Shown here piece after piece: positions 8,852 through 17,574 of a stretch of DNA of 64,000 bases. How positions within the stretch are numbered: the stretch's first letter is position 1; each line of letters begins with the position of its first letter. This stretch comes from an uncultured Neglectibacter sp. (GTDB lineage: Bacteria > Bacillota > Clostridia > Oscillospirales > Acutalibacteraceae). The translations under genes were made by a program, and so were the position numbers. Location of the stretch: NCBI GenBank assembly GCA_947647615.1, contig CANSKS010000008.1, forward strand, positions 1 through 64,000. The letters are read 5' to 3'. Below the pieces are notes generated by a model. The model saw only the letters and a program-made list of their open reading frames with translations, ran no database searches and was not told where the DNA came from.

Positions 8852-9613
8852 TCAAGAAGCGATGGCGTAGGCCAGCTCTAAGGCAATATCGAAATGCCCC
8901 ACATCATGTTGGGTGCCTTTTTCCTCTCCTGCCTTACGCCGCTCATCCCACTGAGGTGCATCTAACAAATCGCCGCTTGTGAAAAAGGTGTAAAACTCTA
9001 ACCCTCTGAAATCGCACATTGCCTGCAGAGCGGCGCATTCCATTTCGACAGAAATGCACCCTTCTTCTTTACGCTTCTTAAAATTGTTTACCGTCTCCCT
9101 ATAAAAGGAATCTGTTGTCCAAGTTTTTCCCTTCACATAGGGTATCCCATTTTCCTCCATGAACCTGGCCACAACATCTGCATTTTTAATGGTGATATAG
9201 TCCTTTGCAGGCGCATAATGGTAAGATGTCCCTTCGTCCCGGTACGCCTCTGTCGGGACCATGACTTTTCCATGGGCAATTTCTTTGTTTAAGCATCCAG
9301 CGCCGCCAAACACAAGGTACTTGTTTGTTTTTATCTCTGCCAACGAATCTTCTACTGTGCCAACACAGGCTGGCGCTCCCACATAGGTTTTATAAAAAGC
9401 AAACTTTTTTCCTTTATAATCAATCCGGTATAAAGGTGTGTTTCCTGTGGCAAACCAAAAGGAGGCGATCTCTTCGCAGGGGAAGCTGGCCAGAACAGAT
9501 TTTTCGATAACATGGGAAAAAGTTAAAATGCAGGCATCCACTTCCGGCACATCGGCCTTGATTTTTGGGTTTATAATAGCTTCCGAGCAATTGTCAAAGC
9601 TATCGGTGATCAT
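8852..9613 (-). CDS. Nucleoside phosphorylase (PNP/UDP family)
   Basis: A 253-residue member of the phosphorylase superfamily that splits nucleosides with phosphate. Features include VFGGAGCLNKEIAHG in the middle and the ribose-binding block SVEMECAALQAMCDF (EME) near residue 200. The N-terminus is less typical than in DeoD or Udp, so purine versus pyrimidine preference is not assigned. The ATG at 9613 lies after GGGGGAGGAAAA. It is a monocistronic minus-strand gene with its own promoter, placed between parA and noc, and probably salvages nucleosides. Confidence 0.85.
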   Translation of the reverse strand: MITDSFDNCSEAIINPKIKADVPEVDACILTFSHVIEKSVLASFPCEEIASFWFATGNTPLYRIDYKGKKFAFYKTYVGAPACVGTVEDSLAEIKTNKYLVFGGAGCLNKEIAHGKVMVPTEAYRDEGTSYHYAPAKDYITIKNADVVARFMEENGIPYVKGKTWTTDSFYRETVNNFKKRKEEGCISVEMECAALQAMCDFRGLEFYTFFTSGDLLDAPQWDERRKAGEEKGTQHDVGHFDIALELAYAIAS

Positions 9614-9664
9614 TTTCTCATTTTCCTCCCCCGGCGAACAAACTTTGGGACTCTCTGTGTGGCT

Positions 9665-9693
9665 ATTGTACCATAATCTCCCCTTTTCTTCAA
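9665..9693 (-). promoter_or_regulatory. Promoter of the nucleoside phosphorylase gene
   Basis: On the minus strand TTGAAG and TACAAT are spaced 17 bases, about 50 bases upstream of the start codon. Confidence 0.7.
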
Positions 9694-10027
9694 GCTTCGC
9701 CAGCAGGGCTTTATGGGAGAAACCGGGTTATCATTTGAGCACACAAGACTGGAGCTCCTTTTTAGCTCGCGATATTGTATAGGATGCTATAATGGAAAGC
9801 GTCTAAACACAATGTTGCCTTTTATTATAGCCTGTCCCATTGTATGATTCTATGCAAAAAATGGAATTGTAAGACAAATCTCACAAGATTTTATAAAATG
9901 GATTATCACAGCAAAAAGCAGGAAGAGAAGATAGATAAACTTACAGCAAAATCCCTGACTAATGCTATAAGAAAAGATCTGCTTTATGAAAGTCCAGCCG
10001 CAGAAGGAAGAAAAGGAGTCGCTAAAA
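9694..10027. other. Intergenic region upstream of the URO-D-like gene
   Basis: This stretch contains a TATAAT at about 9790 without a convincing -35, and a small inverted repeat GAGCT/AGCTC. The ORF drawn through it on the plus strand has no family features. I see no gene, riboswitch or remnant here. Confidence 0.4.
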
Positions 10028-11149
10028 ATGAATGCAAAACAACGTATGAAAGCCGCAATGGCTGGGGAAAAGCCAGATCGGGTTCCGCTTATGTGCCAGT
10101 TTTCCCTTGGATATCTGGCACAGCACAGCCATATGGACTTGATCGATTTCTGGTATACTCCTCATGGACTGGCAGAAAGCTATATCCGCGCGGCGGAGCA
10201 ATACCATTTCGACGGTATTTTAGTGAGCATTACGGGCAGAAATCCAGAAGAAAAGAATGCCATCCAGGAGGTGCAAGATGCCCCCGATGGATCAAAACTG
10301 GTGGTCTTTCGCACGGGAGAACAATATATCGTTCCCTACAATGATTTTCCTTACCCGGCAAAAAAAGAGCAAAATGGCAAGCCCTCGGGCCTTGCGGGTA
10401 TTTCGGTGGAGAATCTCCATTTGCCGATGACAAAGGAGGAGCTTCCGGCCTATGAATTCAATATACTGGAGGAGATCCTTGAAAGAAAAAAAGATGAGCT
10501 TTCCATACACGGAGAAGTGGGGACTTGTTTTGAGCTTTACTTAAAATTATTTGACACATGGGAAAATGGCCTTGTATCGCTTTTGGATGAAGAGGAAAAG
10601 GCCCTTTCCCTCATGAAATACATGAATAAATCTGTGATCCTGCTGGCTCTGTCACAATGCGAGCTTGGGATTGACGCGTTAAAACTTAGTTCGCCTTTTG
10701 CGGGAGCAGGTTTCATTTCCAGGGAGATGTACAGCAAGTTTGTTTTGCCTTTTGAAAAGGAAGTCATTGTGGCGGTGCATAAACAGTACGGAATTCCATG
10801 TTATATCCATACTTGCGGAGCCATCGGCGACAGATTGGATTTGCTGGTGAAAACCAATATAGACGGCTTGGAATGTTTAGACCCGAAGCCTTTAGGGACG
10901 GTAGATTTAGAAGAAGCTGTTGCTGAAATTGGCAGTAAAGTATTTATCAAGGGCAATTTAGATTCCGCAAACGAACTCCGCTATGCAACGTCGGAGGAAG
11001 TAATTGAGATCGCCCGCCGCAGGCTGGAGATCGGCGCAAAATGTCAGAAAGGCTACATTTTAAGCACAGCATGTTCCATTTCTCCCGATGTTCCGCCAGA
11101 AAACATTTCCGCCCTGTATAGCTGTATAAAAAGATATGGAGATAAATAA
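10028..11149 (+). CDS. URO-D-fold methyltransferase, MtaA/MtbA-like
   Basis: A 373-residue protein of the uroporphyrinogen-decarboxylase superfamily (PF01208). The zinc-binding pattern of corrinoid methyltransferases MtaA/MtbA is present: His261 and Cys263 in IHTCG, and Cys349 in STACS. Heme UroD lacks these residues and no heme genes are nearby, so methyl transfer is the more likely chemistry. No corrinoid protein gene is adjacent, and substrate and acceptor are unknown. The track start is upstream; the ATG at 10028 follows AAAGGAG at good spacing. It is a single plus-strand gene facing noc, inserted in the noc-parA interval. Confidence 0.82.
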   Translation: MNAKQRMKAAMAGEKPDRVPLMCQFSLGYLAQHSHMDLIDFWYTPHGLAESYIRAAEQYHFDGILVSITGRNPEEKNAIQEVQDAPDGSKLVVFRTGEQYIVPYNDFPYPAKKEQNGKPSGLAGISVENLHLPMTKEELPAYEFNILEEILERKKDELSIHGEVGTCFELYLKLFDTWENGLVSLLDEEEKALSLMKYMNKSVILLALSQCELGIDALKLSSPFAGAGFISREMYSKFVLPFEKEVIVAVHKQYGIPCYIHTCGAIGDRLDLLVKTNIDGLECLDPKPLGTVDLEEAVAEIGSKVFIKGNLDSANELRYATSEEVIEIARRRLEIGAKCQKGYILSTACSISPDVPPENISALYSCIKRYGDK

Positions 11150-11161
11150 GCTCCCTAAGCG

Positions 11162-11198
11162 AAAAGACGGCAGTCCGCTTTGCGGCCAGCCGTCTTTT
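11162..11198. terminator. Bidirectional terminator between the URO-D-like gene and noc
   Basis: The stem AAAAGACGGC/GCCGTCTTTT contains a GC-rich inner loop, with T-rich sequence after it on both strands. It separates two converging genes. Confidence 0.85.
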
Positions 11199-11224
11199 CT
11201 GTGGGAAATGAATAAGGGAATGGG

Positions 11225-12028
11225 TTAAACTTGTACTCTGGTTAATTTTGGGATACGCACCGTGCACTCGATATATTCATCTGTTTCCTTACGTTCTGTT
11301 TGTGCCTGTATCCCTGCGGTTTTCATGGCATCTACCGCATGGTCAATCGTATTGATGAACAAACGGATGTCCTTCGCTACAAAGGTACGTTTGGCTTTCT
11401 TTTGCTTTTTGGGTTCTTGAAGGGAAGAGGCAATCAATTCCTCCGTCTGAGAAACATTCAGCCTTTTTTCTATCACCGCCCGCAGAACCTTTTGCCGCAA
11501 GGTGATGTCGTTGACGCGCAGTAAAGCCCTGGCGTGGCGTTCTGTCAGGTCATGCTCCAAAATTTCCGCCTGTTCCTCCGGACTGAGCTTTAGAAGCCGG
11601 ATTTTGTTGGCCAAATAAGATTGGCTCATCCCAAGCCGCTTTGCTGCCTCTTCCTGGGTGATCTCCCATTCACGAAGCAAATTGACAAGAGCATTGGCCT
11701 GCTCAAACATCTGGAGGTCTTTTCTCTGAATGTTCTCGAGCAGCGCCAGCACGGCGCTGTCGCTGGCCTCGCAATCGGCCACCACCGCCGGTATTTCCCT
11801 TAGCCCCGCCATTTTGCAGGCGCGAAGGCGCCTTTCTCCGGCAATCAAATAATAAACGCCGTTTTCCTTTCGGACAGTGATTGGCTGTAAAAGCCCATTT
11901 TCGGAAATACTCTGCGCCAGCCCTTTCAAATCTTCTTCTCGAAAGACCTTTCTGGGCTGGGAAGGGTTTGGCATGATCTTCTCCGTCTGGAGCTTGACCA
12001 ATTTTATTTTGTCCTTAAAAAACATCAT
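11225..12028 (-). CDS. noc: Nucleoid occlusion protein Noc (ParB paralogue)
   Basis: A 267-residue ParB-family protein that in Bacillus binds its own sites, associates with the membrane and blocks division over the nucleoid. The ParB/Srx domain shows NPSQPRKVF and YYLIAGERRLRACKMAGL; the helix-turn-helix is near TQEEAAKRLGMSQSYLANKI, followed by TERHARALL. The hydrophobic-basic start MMFFKDKIKLV could form the short membrane-binding helix. GGGAGG precedes the ATG pair. The position downstream of rsmG supports Noc rather than a second ParB. A weak promoter (TTCAAC-17-TATGAT) lies in the 117-base gap upstream. Confidence 0.9.
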   Translation of the reverse strand: MMFFKDKIKLVKLQTEKIMPNPSQPRKVFREEDLKGLAQSISENGLLQPITVRKENGVYYLIAGERRLRACKMAGLREIPAVVADCEASDSAVLALLENIQRKDLQMFEQANALVNLLREWEITQEEAAKRLGMSQSYLANKIRLLKLSPEEQAEILEHDLTERHARALLRVNDITLRQKVLRAVIEKRLNVSQTEELIASSLQEPKKQKKAKRTFVAKDIRLFINTIDHAVDAMKTAGIQAQTERKETDEYIECTVRIPKLTRVQV

Positions 12029-12145
12029 GCTTGCCTCCCTTACAACAGAAGTCTATCATAGAAGAAGTGCAGGTTTTGTTGAACGAGGTCGGCCAAAAAA
12101 TTTTTTCCAGCTTCTGAACTATGACCAAACAAAAAGGAGACACTT

Positions 12146-12583
12146 CTAAAAGTACTTTTTAAAACCCTTAACCTCTTCAAAACCCAATGCATGGTAAAAC
12201 TGATGGGCTCCCTTTCTTTGGTTTCCCGAAACCAAAATTTCGTAATGGCAGTCCATGCTTTTCCCCCATTTTTCAATCTCCTCAAACATTCTCTTTCCCA
12301 CGCCTTTTCCCTGGTACTCCGGAAGTACCGCCACATTTTCCACCAACAGAATGGGCTGGCAGGTATCGCAAATATCTTCAAAAACAACACCCAAAAGGCT
12401 GCCGCAAAGGACCCCGCTTTCTTTTTCAAAAGCTGCAAGCAGGTACTTTTGCGGGTCCTGGTTGATCTTCTCCACCAACCGCCACATATTTTCCCGGTCG
12501 GCACTATGGTCGCTAATCACCAGCATCACTTTATCCAGGGCATCTAAATCTTTCTTTTCTGGCTTTCTAAAAATCAAATCCAT
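12146..12583 (-). CDS. GNAT acetyltransferase
   Basis: A 145-residue single-domain acetyl-CoA N-acetyltransferase (Acetyltransf_1). The core is LLVENVAVLPEYQGKGVGKRMF, the beta-4/alpha-3 acetyl-CoA pyrophosphate loop, shown here in part as QGKGVGKRM; it ends with AHQFYHALGFEEVKGFKKYF. Substrate is unknown. It starts 15 bases after rsmG, so it is probably the last gene of the rpmH-rsmG transcript, an addition between rsmG and noc. Confidence 0.88.
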   Translation of the reverse strand: MDLIFRKPEKKDLDALDKVMLVISDHSADRENMWRLVEKINQDPQKYLLAAFEKESGVLCGSLLGVVFEDICDTCQPILLVENVAVLPEYQGKGVGKRMFEEIEKWGKSMDCHYEILVSGNQRKGAHQFYHALGFEEVKGFKKYF

Positions 12584-12598
12584 AACATTTTTTCCTTT

Positions 12599-13315
12599 CT
12601 ATGCTAAGGGATGCTTTGCGATGGTTCCCCCATGTCTTGGGTACCTTTTTGGAGTAACCCTCATTTTGGGCAGAAGCAAAAGACTTCTTGCTTCCCCGTT
12701 TGGCAAAGTAAAAGCTTCTGTTTTCGGCTTTCCGCCTCCTAATTCCGCAATGGCATTCGTAGCCTCCAGCAGTTCTCTACTGGCTCCGGGGCCCTTCATC
12801 GCCACAAAATATCCGCCTGTTTTCACAAAAGGAAGGCAATATTCACATAACACATTCAAAGGCGCCACTGCCCTGGCAACGGCAATATCGTAGCTTTCCC
12901 GCATTTGCTTCTCCTGCCCGGCCTCTTCGGCCCGCTTGTGGATGAAAACTGCCTCTATTTTTAAAGCCGCACAGAGCTCTTTCAAAAAAGAAAGGCGCTT
13001 GTTCAGGCTATCCAGTAAGGTAAGGTCCAAATCGGGCCGCAAAATCTTCAAAGGGATTCCGGGAAATCCCGCGCCGGTGCCCACATCAATCAGCTTTGCC
13101 CCCTGCTTTGGAGGAAAAATCAAAAGCAGGGTCAAGGAATCTAAAAAATGCTTTTCCAAAATTGCCGAAGGCTCTGTAATCGCTGTCAGGTTCATCTTTT
13201 CATTCCATTCCAACAACAGTTCCATATAAGCCTGGAAATTTTCGGCCTGGGAAGGGCTGATTTCCAAGCCCAATTTTTCGGCCTTTTCTACAAGCTCCGC
13301 CCTAATATCTGTCAA
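12599..13315 (-). CDS. rsmG: 16S rRNA (guanine-N7) methyltransferase RsmG (GidB)
   Basis: Methylates G527 of 16S rRNA with SAM; loss gives low-level streptomycin resistance in other bacteria. The 238-residue protein shows NEKMNLTAITEP, the SAM-binding IDVGTGAGFPGIPLKI and VARAVAPL. The track starts at an upstream TTG. The TTG at 13315 follows AAGGGAG and overlaps the mnmG stop as TTGA, giving the usual length and implying translational coupling. It belongs to the mnmE-mnmG-rsmG cluster. Confidence 0.95.
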   Translation of the reverse strand: MTDIRAELVEKAEKLGLEISPSQAENFQAYMELLLEWNEKMNLTAITEPSAILEKHFLDSLTLLLIFPPKQGAKLIDVGTGAGFPGIPLKILRPDLDLTLLDSLNKRLSFLKELCAALKIEAVFIHKRAEEAGQEKQMRESYDIAVARAVAPLNVLCEYCLPFVKTGGYFVAMKGPGASRELLEATNAIAELGGGKPKTEAFTLPNGEARSLLLLPKMRVTPKRYPRHGGTIAKHPLA

Positions 13316-15198
13316 TTTATTTTCTCCCTTCCTTTTCCCATCAGCCAAATGAGAAGCACGGAAATATCGGCCGGGCTGACCCCAGATATTCTGCCGGCCT
13401 GCCCTATGTTTTCCGGACGCACCCGGTTAAGCTTCTCCACAGCCTCCAGCCGCAAGCCTCGAATCTCATGGTAATCTATCTCTTCTGGCAGAGTTTTTCG
13501 TTCCAGGCGGCGCATTTCTTCAATGTCTGCTTTCTGGCGCAGGATGTATCCCTCATACTTCAATTCGATCTCCACATTCTCGAAAACAGCTTTGTCATAG
13601 TTTGGTCTTTCCAAATCGATCTCTTCCAGATCGGCATAGGTAATTTGCGGGCGCTTTAAAAGCTCCGACAAACGAATTCCCGTAGAAACCGGAGATGTTT
13701 CATGTGAAACAAGTATGGCATTCAGCGCCTCTGAAGGGGGAAAAACCGTACTTTTCACTCGTTTCAATTCTTCTTCCTTTTGGCGCTGTTTTTCGGAAAA
13801 CCGTCTCCATCTATCGTCAGGGATCAAACCAATTTCCCTTCCCAATGGAGTCAGGCGCTCGTCTGCATTATCCTGGCGCAGCACCAGCCGGTACTCCGAA
13901 CGGGAAGTCATCATGCGGTAGGGGTCTGCCACTCCCTTAGTCACCAAATCGTCAATCAACGTGCCAATGTAAGAGCCTGCCCGGTCTAAAAGAACAGGGG
14001 GCTTTTTTTGGACCTTTCTTGCCGCGTTAATTCCCGCAATAAGGCCTTGAGCGGCTGCTTCTTCGTAACCTGAGCTACCGTTAAACTGCCCAGCTCCATA
14101 CAAACCGGGAAAATTTCGAAACTCCAAAGAGGAATTCAGCTGCAAAGGATCGCAACAATCATACTCAATGGCATAGGCGCTGCGCATGATCTGAGCCTGC
14201 TCCAACCCTAAAATAGTATGGTAAAAGGCGATCTGCACATCTTCCGGGAGAGAAGAGCTCATACCTTGCAAATACATTTCCTCCGTATCCAGTCCGCAAG
14301 GCTCAATGAACAACTGATGCCTGGGCTTTTCCGGAAAACGAACCACCTTATCTTCTATACTGGGGCAATAACGGGGACCAATCCCCTCTATAGATCCGCT
14401 GTAAAGGGGAGAACGATGTATGTTCTTCAAAATCACCTGTTTTGTTCTGTCATTTGTCCAACTGACATGGCATACAGCTTTGTTTTCCAATTTTTCCATA
14501 GTATCGTAAGAAAAGGGGATCACAGGTTCATCCCCCTTTTGCTCTTCCAATTTTGAAAAATCGATGGAAGAACGCAAAACTCTGGCAGGCGTTCCCGTTT
14601 TGAACCTGCGCAGAGAGATTCCAAGCTTTTCCAAAGAGTTAGGCAAAAAGGCCGCTGGGAACATGCCATCCGGCCCACTTTCATAAGAGACATCCCCAAT
14701 AAAAATTTTCCCACCCAAAAAAGTACCAGTGGCCAGAATTACAGTAGAAGCTCGATAAACAGCTCCCATCCTGGTGACGGCTAACCAGACTCCATCTTCT
14801 CGGGTAAGGTCCACAATCTCTGCCTGACGAAGGGAAAGGTTTTCACAAAGCTCCAGCTTATGCTTCATCATTTTGGAATAAGCATTGCGGTCAATCTGGG
14901 CTCTGAGAGAATGTACAGCAGGCCCCTTTCCTAAATTCAGCATTCGGCTTTGCAGCATACAGGCATCGGCCGTTTTTCCCATCTCGCCGCCCAAAGCATC
15001 AATCTCCCGCACCAAATGACCTTTGGCCGTTCCCCCAATACTAGGGTTACAAGGGCAGTTTCCCACCGCATCCAAATTGATCGTAAAAACCACCACAGAA
15101 CAGCCTAGCCTGGCAGCGGCCAGACCGGCCTCTATCCCGGCATGTCCAGCCCCAATTACCGCCACATCTACTTTTCCCGCATCGTACGTCACAAACAT
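13312..15198 (-). CDS. mnmG: tRNA uridine 5-carboxymethylaminomethyl modification enzyme MnmG (GidA)
   Basis: An FAD protein that works with MnmE to modify wobble U34 of several tRNAs. The FAD-binding motif GAGHAGIEAGLAAARLG is at the N-terminus, with the family signatures GPRYCPSIEDK and SSGYEEAAAQGL further on. The ORF opens upstream, but GGAAGGAAGGA directly precedes the ATG at 15198, giving 628 residues, the usual length. The gene carries a parS site within its coding sequence. Its end overlaps rsmG, and its start lies 35 bases after the mnmE stop. Confidence 0.97.
   Translation of the reverse strand: MFVTYDAGKVDVAVIGAGHAGIEAGLAAARLGCSVVVFTINLDAVGNCPCNPSIGGTAKGHLVREIDALGGEMGKTADACMLQSRMLNLGKGPAVHSLRAQIDRNAYSKMMKHKLELCENLSLRQAEIVDLTREDGVWLAVTRMGAVYRASTVILATGTFLGGKIFIGDVSYESGPDGMFPAAFLPNSLEKLGISLRRFKTGTPARVLRSSIDFSKLEEQKGDEPVIPFSYDTMEKLENKAVCHVSWTNDRTKQVILKNIHRSPLYSGSIEGIGPRYCPSIEDKVVRFPEKPRHQLFIEPCGLDTEEMYLQGMSSSLPEDVQIAFYHTILGLEQAQIMRSAYAIEYDCCDPLQLNSSLEFRNFPGLYGAGQFNGSSGYEEAAAQGLIAGINAARKVQKKPPVLLDRAGSYIGTLIDDLVTKGVADPYRMMTSRSEYRLVLRQDNADERLTPLGREIGLIPDDRWRRFSEKQRQKEEELKRVKSTVFPPSEALNAILVSHETSPVSTGIRLSELLKRPQITYADLEEIDLERPNYDKAVFENVEIELKYEGYILRQKADIEEMRRLERKTLPEEIDYHEIRGLRLEAVEKLNRVRPENIGQAGRISGVSPADISVLLIWLMGKGREKIN
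13696..13711. other. parS site 2, inside mnmG
   Basis: TGTTTCATGTGAAACA, identical in all 16 bases to parS site 1 (8811-8826). It encodes part of MnmG at a variable position, so the match is unlikely to be due to protein constraint. It lies about 7.5 kb from oriC. Confidence 0.92.
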
Positions 15199-15233
15199 TC
15201 CTTCCTTCCGTTTTCCAACAGAATCATCCCGTA

Positions 15234-16607
15234 CTATTTTCCTACACAAAAATTTTCAAAAACTCTATCTACAATCTCTTCCGAAACATGTTCTCCAGTC
15301 AAAGAAAAAAGCGCAGATAAGGCATCTTCCACACAAACAGTGATCGCGTCAAAGGTGAGCCCGCCATCTAAAGCCGTTTTTGCCTCCTCAATGGCGGAAA
15401 GGGCCTGCTGAACATCATGACGCTGTCGTTCCGTACATAAAATTCCCGCTGAGGGATCAAAAGTCTCAAGGCGCAAAAGCTTTTTCAATTCCTGTTCTAA
15501 ATTTTCCAGCCCTGAACCTGTCATGGCAGAAAGAAACACCACATGGGAAAAGTTGGCTGCGATCTTTTGAAGCTGTATGACGTTTTCCAAATCCTTTTTA
15601 TTTACCACAGCAATGGAAGGTACTCCATGCAAAAGCTCCATCAGCTGGAAGTCTTCTTCTTCCAAAGGTTGGGAACCATCAAAAACCGCCAACACCAGCT
15701 GGGCCATTTTCAGCTTTTCTTTTGTGACCGTTACTCCAATGCTTTCTACCGGATCATCCGTTTCCCGAATCCCGGCAGTATCTGCAAGTCGCAAAGGAAT
15801 TCCTCCAAGCAGCACAGTTTCTTCCACTACATCCCGGGTAGTTCCGGCATATTGCGTCACAATAGAACGCTCACAGCCAGCCAAAAGGTTCATCAACGTA
15901 GATTTTCCTGCATTGGGCCTTCCGGCAATCACAGTATATAACCCTTCACGAAATATCTTCCCGCTATCGAAGCCAGAAAGCAGGGCACAAAGCTCTTTTT
16001 TCGATGTTTCCAAAACAGAACACAACTCTTCTTCTTCTATTTCTGGAACCTCTTCTTCCGGAAAATCGGCCCAAGCAGATAAATGAGAAGCAAGCCCCAT
16101 CAGCTTTTCTCGGACCATTCCAATCCTTTTGGAAAGCCTGCCGTCACTTACCGCCTCTGCGGCCCGGAAGGCTTGCTCCCCGCTGGCGCCAATGATCCCC
16201 ATCACCGATTCGGCTTGAGCCAAATCTATTTTTCCATGAAAAAAAGCCCGCCGTGTAAACTCCCCCGGTCCGGCGGGTTCCGCCCCAGCTTCTAGAACCT
16301 CCCGCAGAACCCTTTGTGTCACATAAAGGCCTCCATGGCAAGAGATCTCTGCCACATCTTCACCAGTATAGCTCTTTGGTCCCGCAAATAGCAAAAGCAC
16401 GGCATCATCTAACTTTTCCCCGTTCCTTGAACAAACTTTTCCAAAGGAAGCGGTATAACCTTTCATATCCGCCGCCCTTTTTCCACTTTTTGCAAAAAAA
16501 ACTCGATCGGCAATTTTTCTGGCATCCGGGCCGGAAACACGAATAACACCAATACCGCCGGGAGCCTGGGCGGTAGAAATAGCCGCAATCGTAGTGCCTT
16601 CCCTCAT
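15234..16607 (-). CDS. mnmE: tRNA modification GTPase MnmE (TrmE)
   Basis: A 457-residue GTPase partner of MnmG. The N-terminal folate-binding domain begins TTIAAISTAQAPGGIGVIRV. The GTPase domain shows G1 GRPNAGKST, G3 DTAGIRETDD and G4 NKKD. The C-terminus FCVGK is the family's C-x-G-K end that activates the folate. The start was moved to the ATG at 16607, which has GGAGAG upstream and places the conserved domain at the N-terminus. It lies between jag and mnmG on the minus strand. Confidence 0.97.
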   Translation of the reverse strand: MREGTTIAAISTAQAPGGIGVIRVSGPDARKIADRVFFAKSGKRAADMKGYTASFGKVCSRNGEKLDDAVLLLFAGPKSYTGEDVAEISCHGGLYVTQRVLREVLEAGAEPAGPGEFTRRAFFHGKIDLAQAESVMGIIGASGEQAFRAAEAVSDGRLSKRIGMVREKLMGLASHLSAWADFPEEEVPEIEEEELCSVLETSKKELCALLSGFDSGKIFREGLYTVIAGRPNAGKSTLMNLLAGCERSIVTQYAGTTRDVVEETVLLGGIPLRLADTAGIRETDDPVESIGVTVTKEKLKMAQLVLAVFDGSQPLEEEDFQLMELLHGVPSIAVVNKKDLENVIQLQKIAANFSHVVFLSAMTGSGLENLEQELKKLLRLETFDPSAGILCTERQRHDVQQALSAIEEAKTALDGGLTFDAITVCVEDALSALFSLTGEHVSEEIVDRVFENFCVGK

Positions 16608-16700
16608 TTGTTCTCTCCACTTCCAAGCATATAACTTTCCAATTTCTTTTAATAGCCTCACAAAAAACAGGGTGGCCTGCTCCGACCACCCCGCCTGTTC

Positions 16701-17525
16701 TTACTTTTTTGCTTCTATCTTGCCATAAATCGGCGCGCTGGGGTCATCGGCTTTAGGTCCCCCAGACCTTGGCGCCACATTCTGCCTTGAAGCCCCGCCT
16801 CGAGAAGAACGAGGATTCCGTCTGTCACGGTCATAACCGCCCCGCCGGCCGTCTCTTCCAGAGGAACGCCGGTTGTCTCTTCTTTGAATCCGCTCTCCGC
16901 CTTCCGGACCAATTACCACATGACGGGCCAAATCCTCCCCCTCGCTCCAGGATTTTGCCCCTTCCACCGTCTGAACAGCAGTATGGATAATACGCCGTTC
17001 ATAAGGATTCATTGGCTCCAAAGAAGAATTACGACCGCTTTTCACCGCTCTCAAGGCCATCTTTTTTCCAAGAGATTCCAAAGTTTCCTTTCGTTTCTCC
17101 CGGTAATTTCCCACATCCAAGGTGATACGGTAATAAGAGTCATCTACATGGTTAGCCACCAGAGAGGCCAAATACTGAAGGGCATCCAAGGTCTCTCCCC
17201 GGTAACCGATAATAAAGCCAATGTCCTCCCCCTCTAAAGTGAGGGCGGCCCCAGCTTCTTCTTCCTGAATTTGAATGTTTACCCCAGGGAAGCCCATTTC
17301 AGCAAGCACCTTTTTCAAATACTCAGCAGCTTCCTGGGCAGGGTTATTTTCTTCCAAATAAGCCCTTACTTTAGCGGGACTTCCGCCAAAGAGACCAAAA
17401 GTCTTTTTTGTAGGCATTTCTAAAATTTCAAATTCTGCTTCTGTAGTATCCACCCCTAATTCTTTACAGGCATTCAAAAAGGCCATCTCAACAGTTTCAC
17501 CAGTGGCAATTGCTTCTCTTGTCAT
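16701..17525 (-). CDS. jag: Jag/KhpB RNA-binding protein with an RG-rich tail
   Basis: A 274-residue protein: Jag_N (about 1-55, with KKTFGLFGG), a KH domain (about 80-160; FIIGYRGETLDALQYL) and an R3H domain (about 165-220; NPYERRIIH and HVVIGPEGG). In Gram-positives KhpB works with KhpA in RNA binding and division control. The remaining roughly 50 residues are unusually rich in Arg, Gly, Asp and Ser (RRDNRRSSGRDGRRGG), an RGG-like disordered tail beyond the usual length. The track start overlaps yidC; the ATG at 17525 gives the conserved N-terminus. It follows yidC as in Bacillus. Confidence 0.93.
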   Translation of the reverse strand: MTREAIATGETVEMAFLNACKELGVDTTEAEFEILEMPTKKTFGLFGGSPAKVRAYLEENNPAQEAAEYLKKVLAEMGFPGVNIQIQEEEAGAALTLEGEDIGFIIGYRGETLDALQYLASLVANHVDDSYYRITLDVGNYREKRKETLESLGKKMALRAVKSGRNSSLEPMNPYERRIIHTAVQTVEGAKSWSEGEDLARHVVIGPEGGERIQRRDNRRSSGRDGRRGGYDRDRRNPRSSRGGASRQNVAPRSGGPKADDPSAPIYGKIEAKK

Positions 17526-17574
17526 AACAAATTCACTTTTCCTTTCTTCTGAGTGGAAATAAAGCCAACCTATT

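Noticed and set aside
9844-10344. Plus-strand ORF of 166 codons before and across the URO-D start
   Set aside because: It overlaps the URO-D gene in another frame and shows no recognisable domain.
10028-11149. Heme-pathway uroporphyrinogen decarboxylase
   Set aside because: Presence of the zinc-ligand cysteines and absence of other hem genes point to a methyltransferase-type member.
13060-13085. Candidate Noc-binding site (ATTCCGGGAAATCC)
   Set aside because: Only part of the Bacillus ATTTCCCGGGAAAT consensus is matched, and similar half-sites occur in coding sequence by chance.
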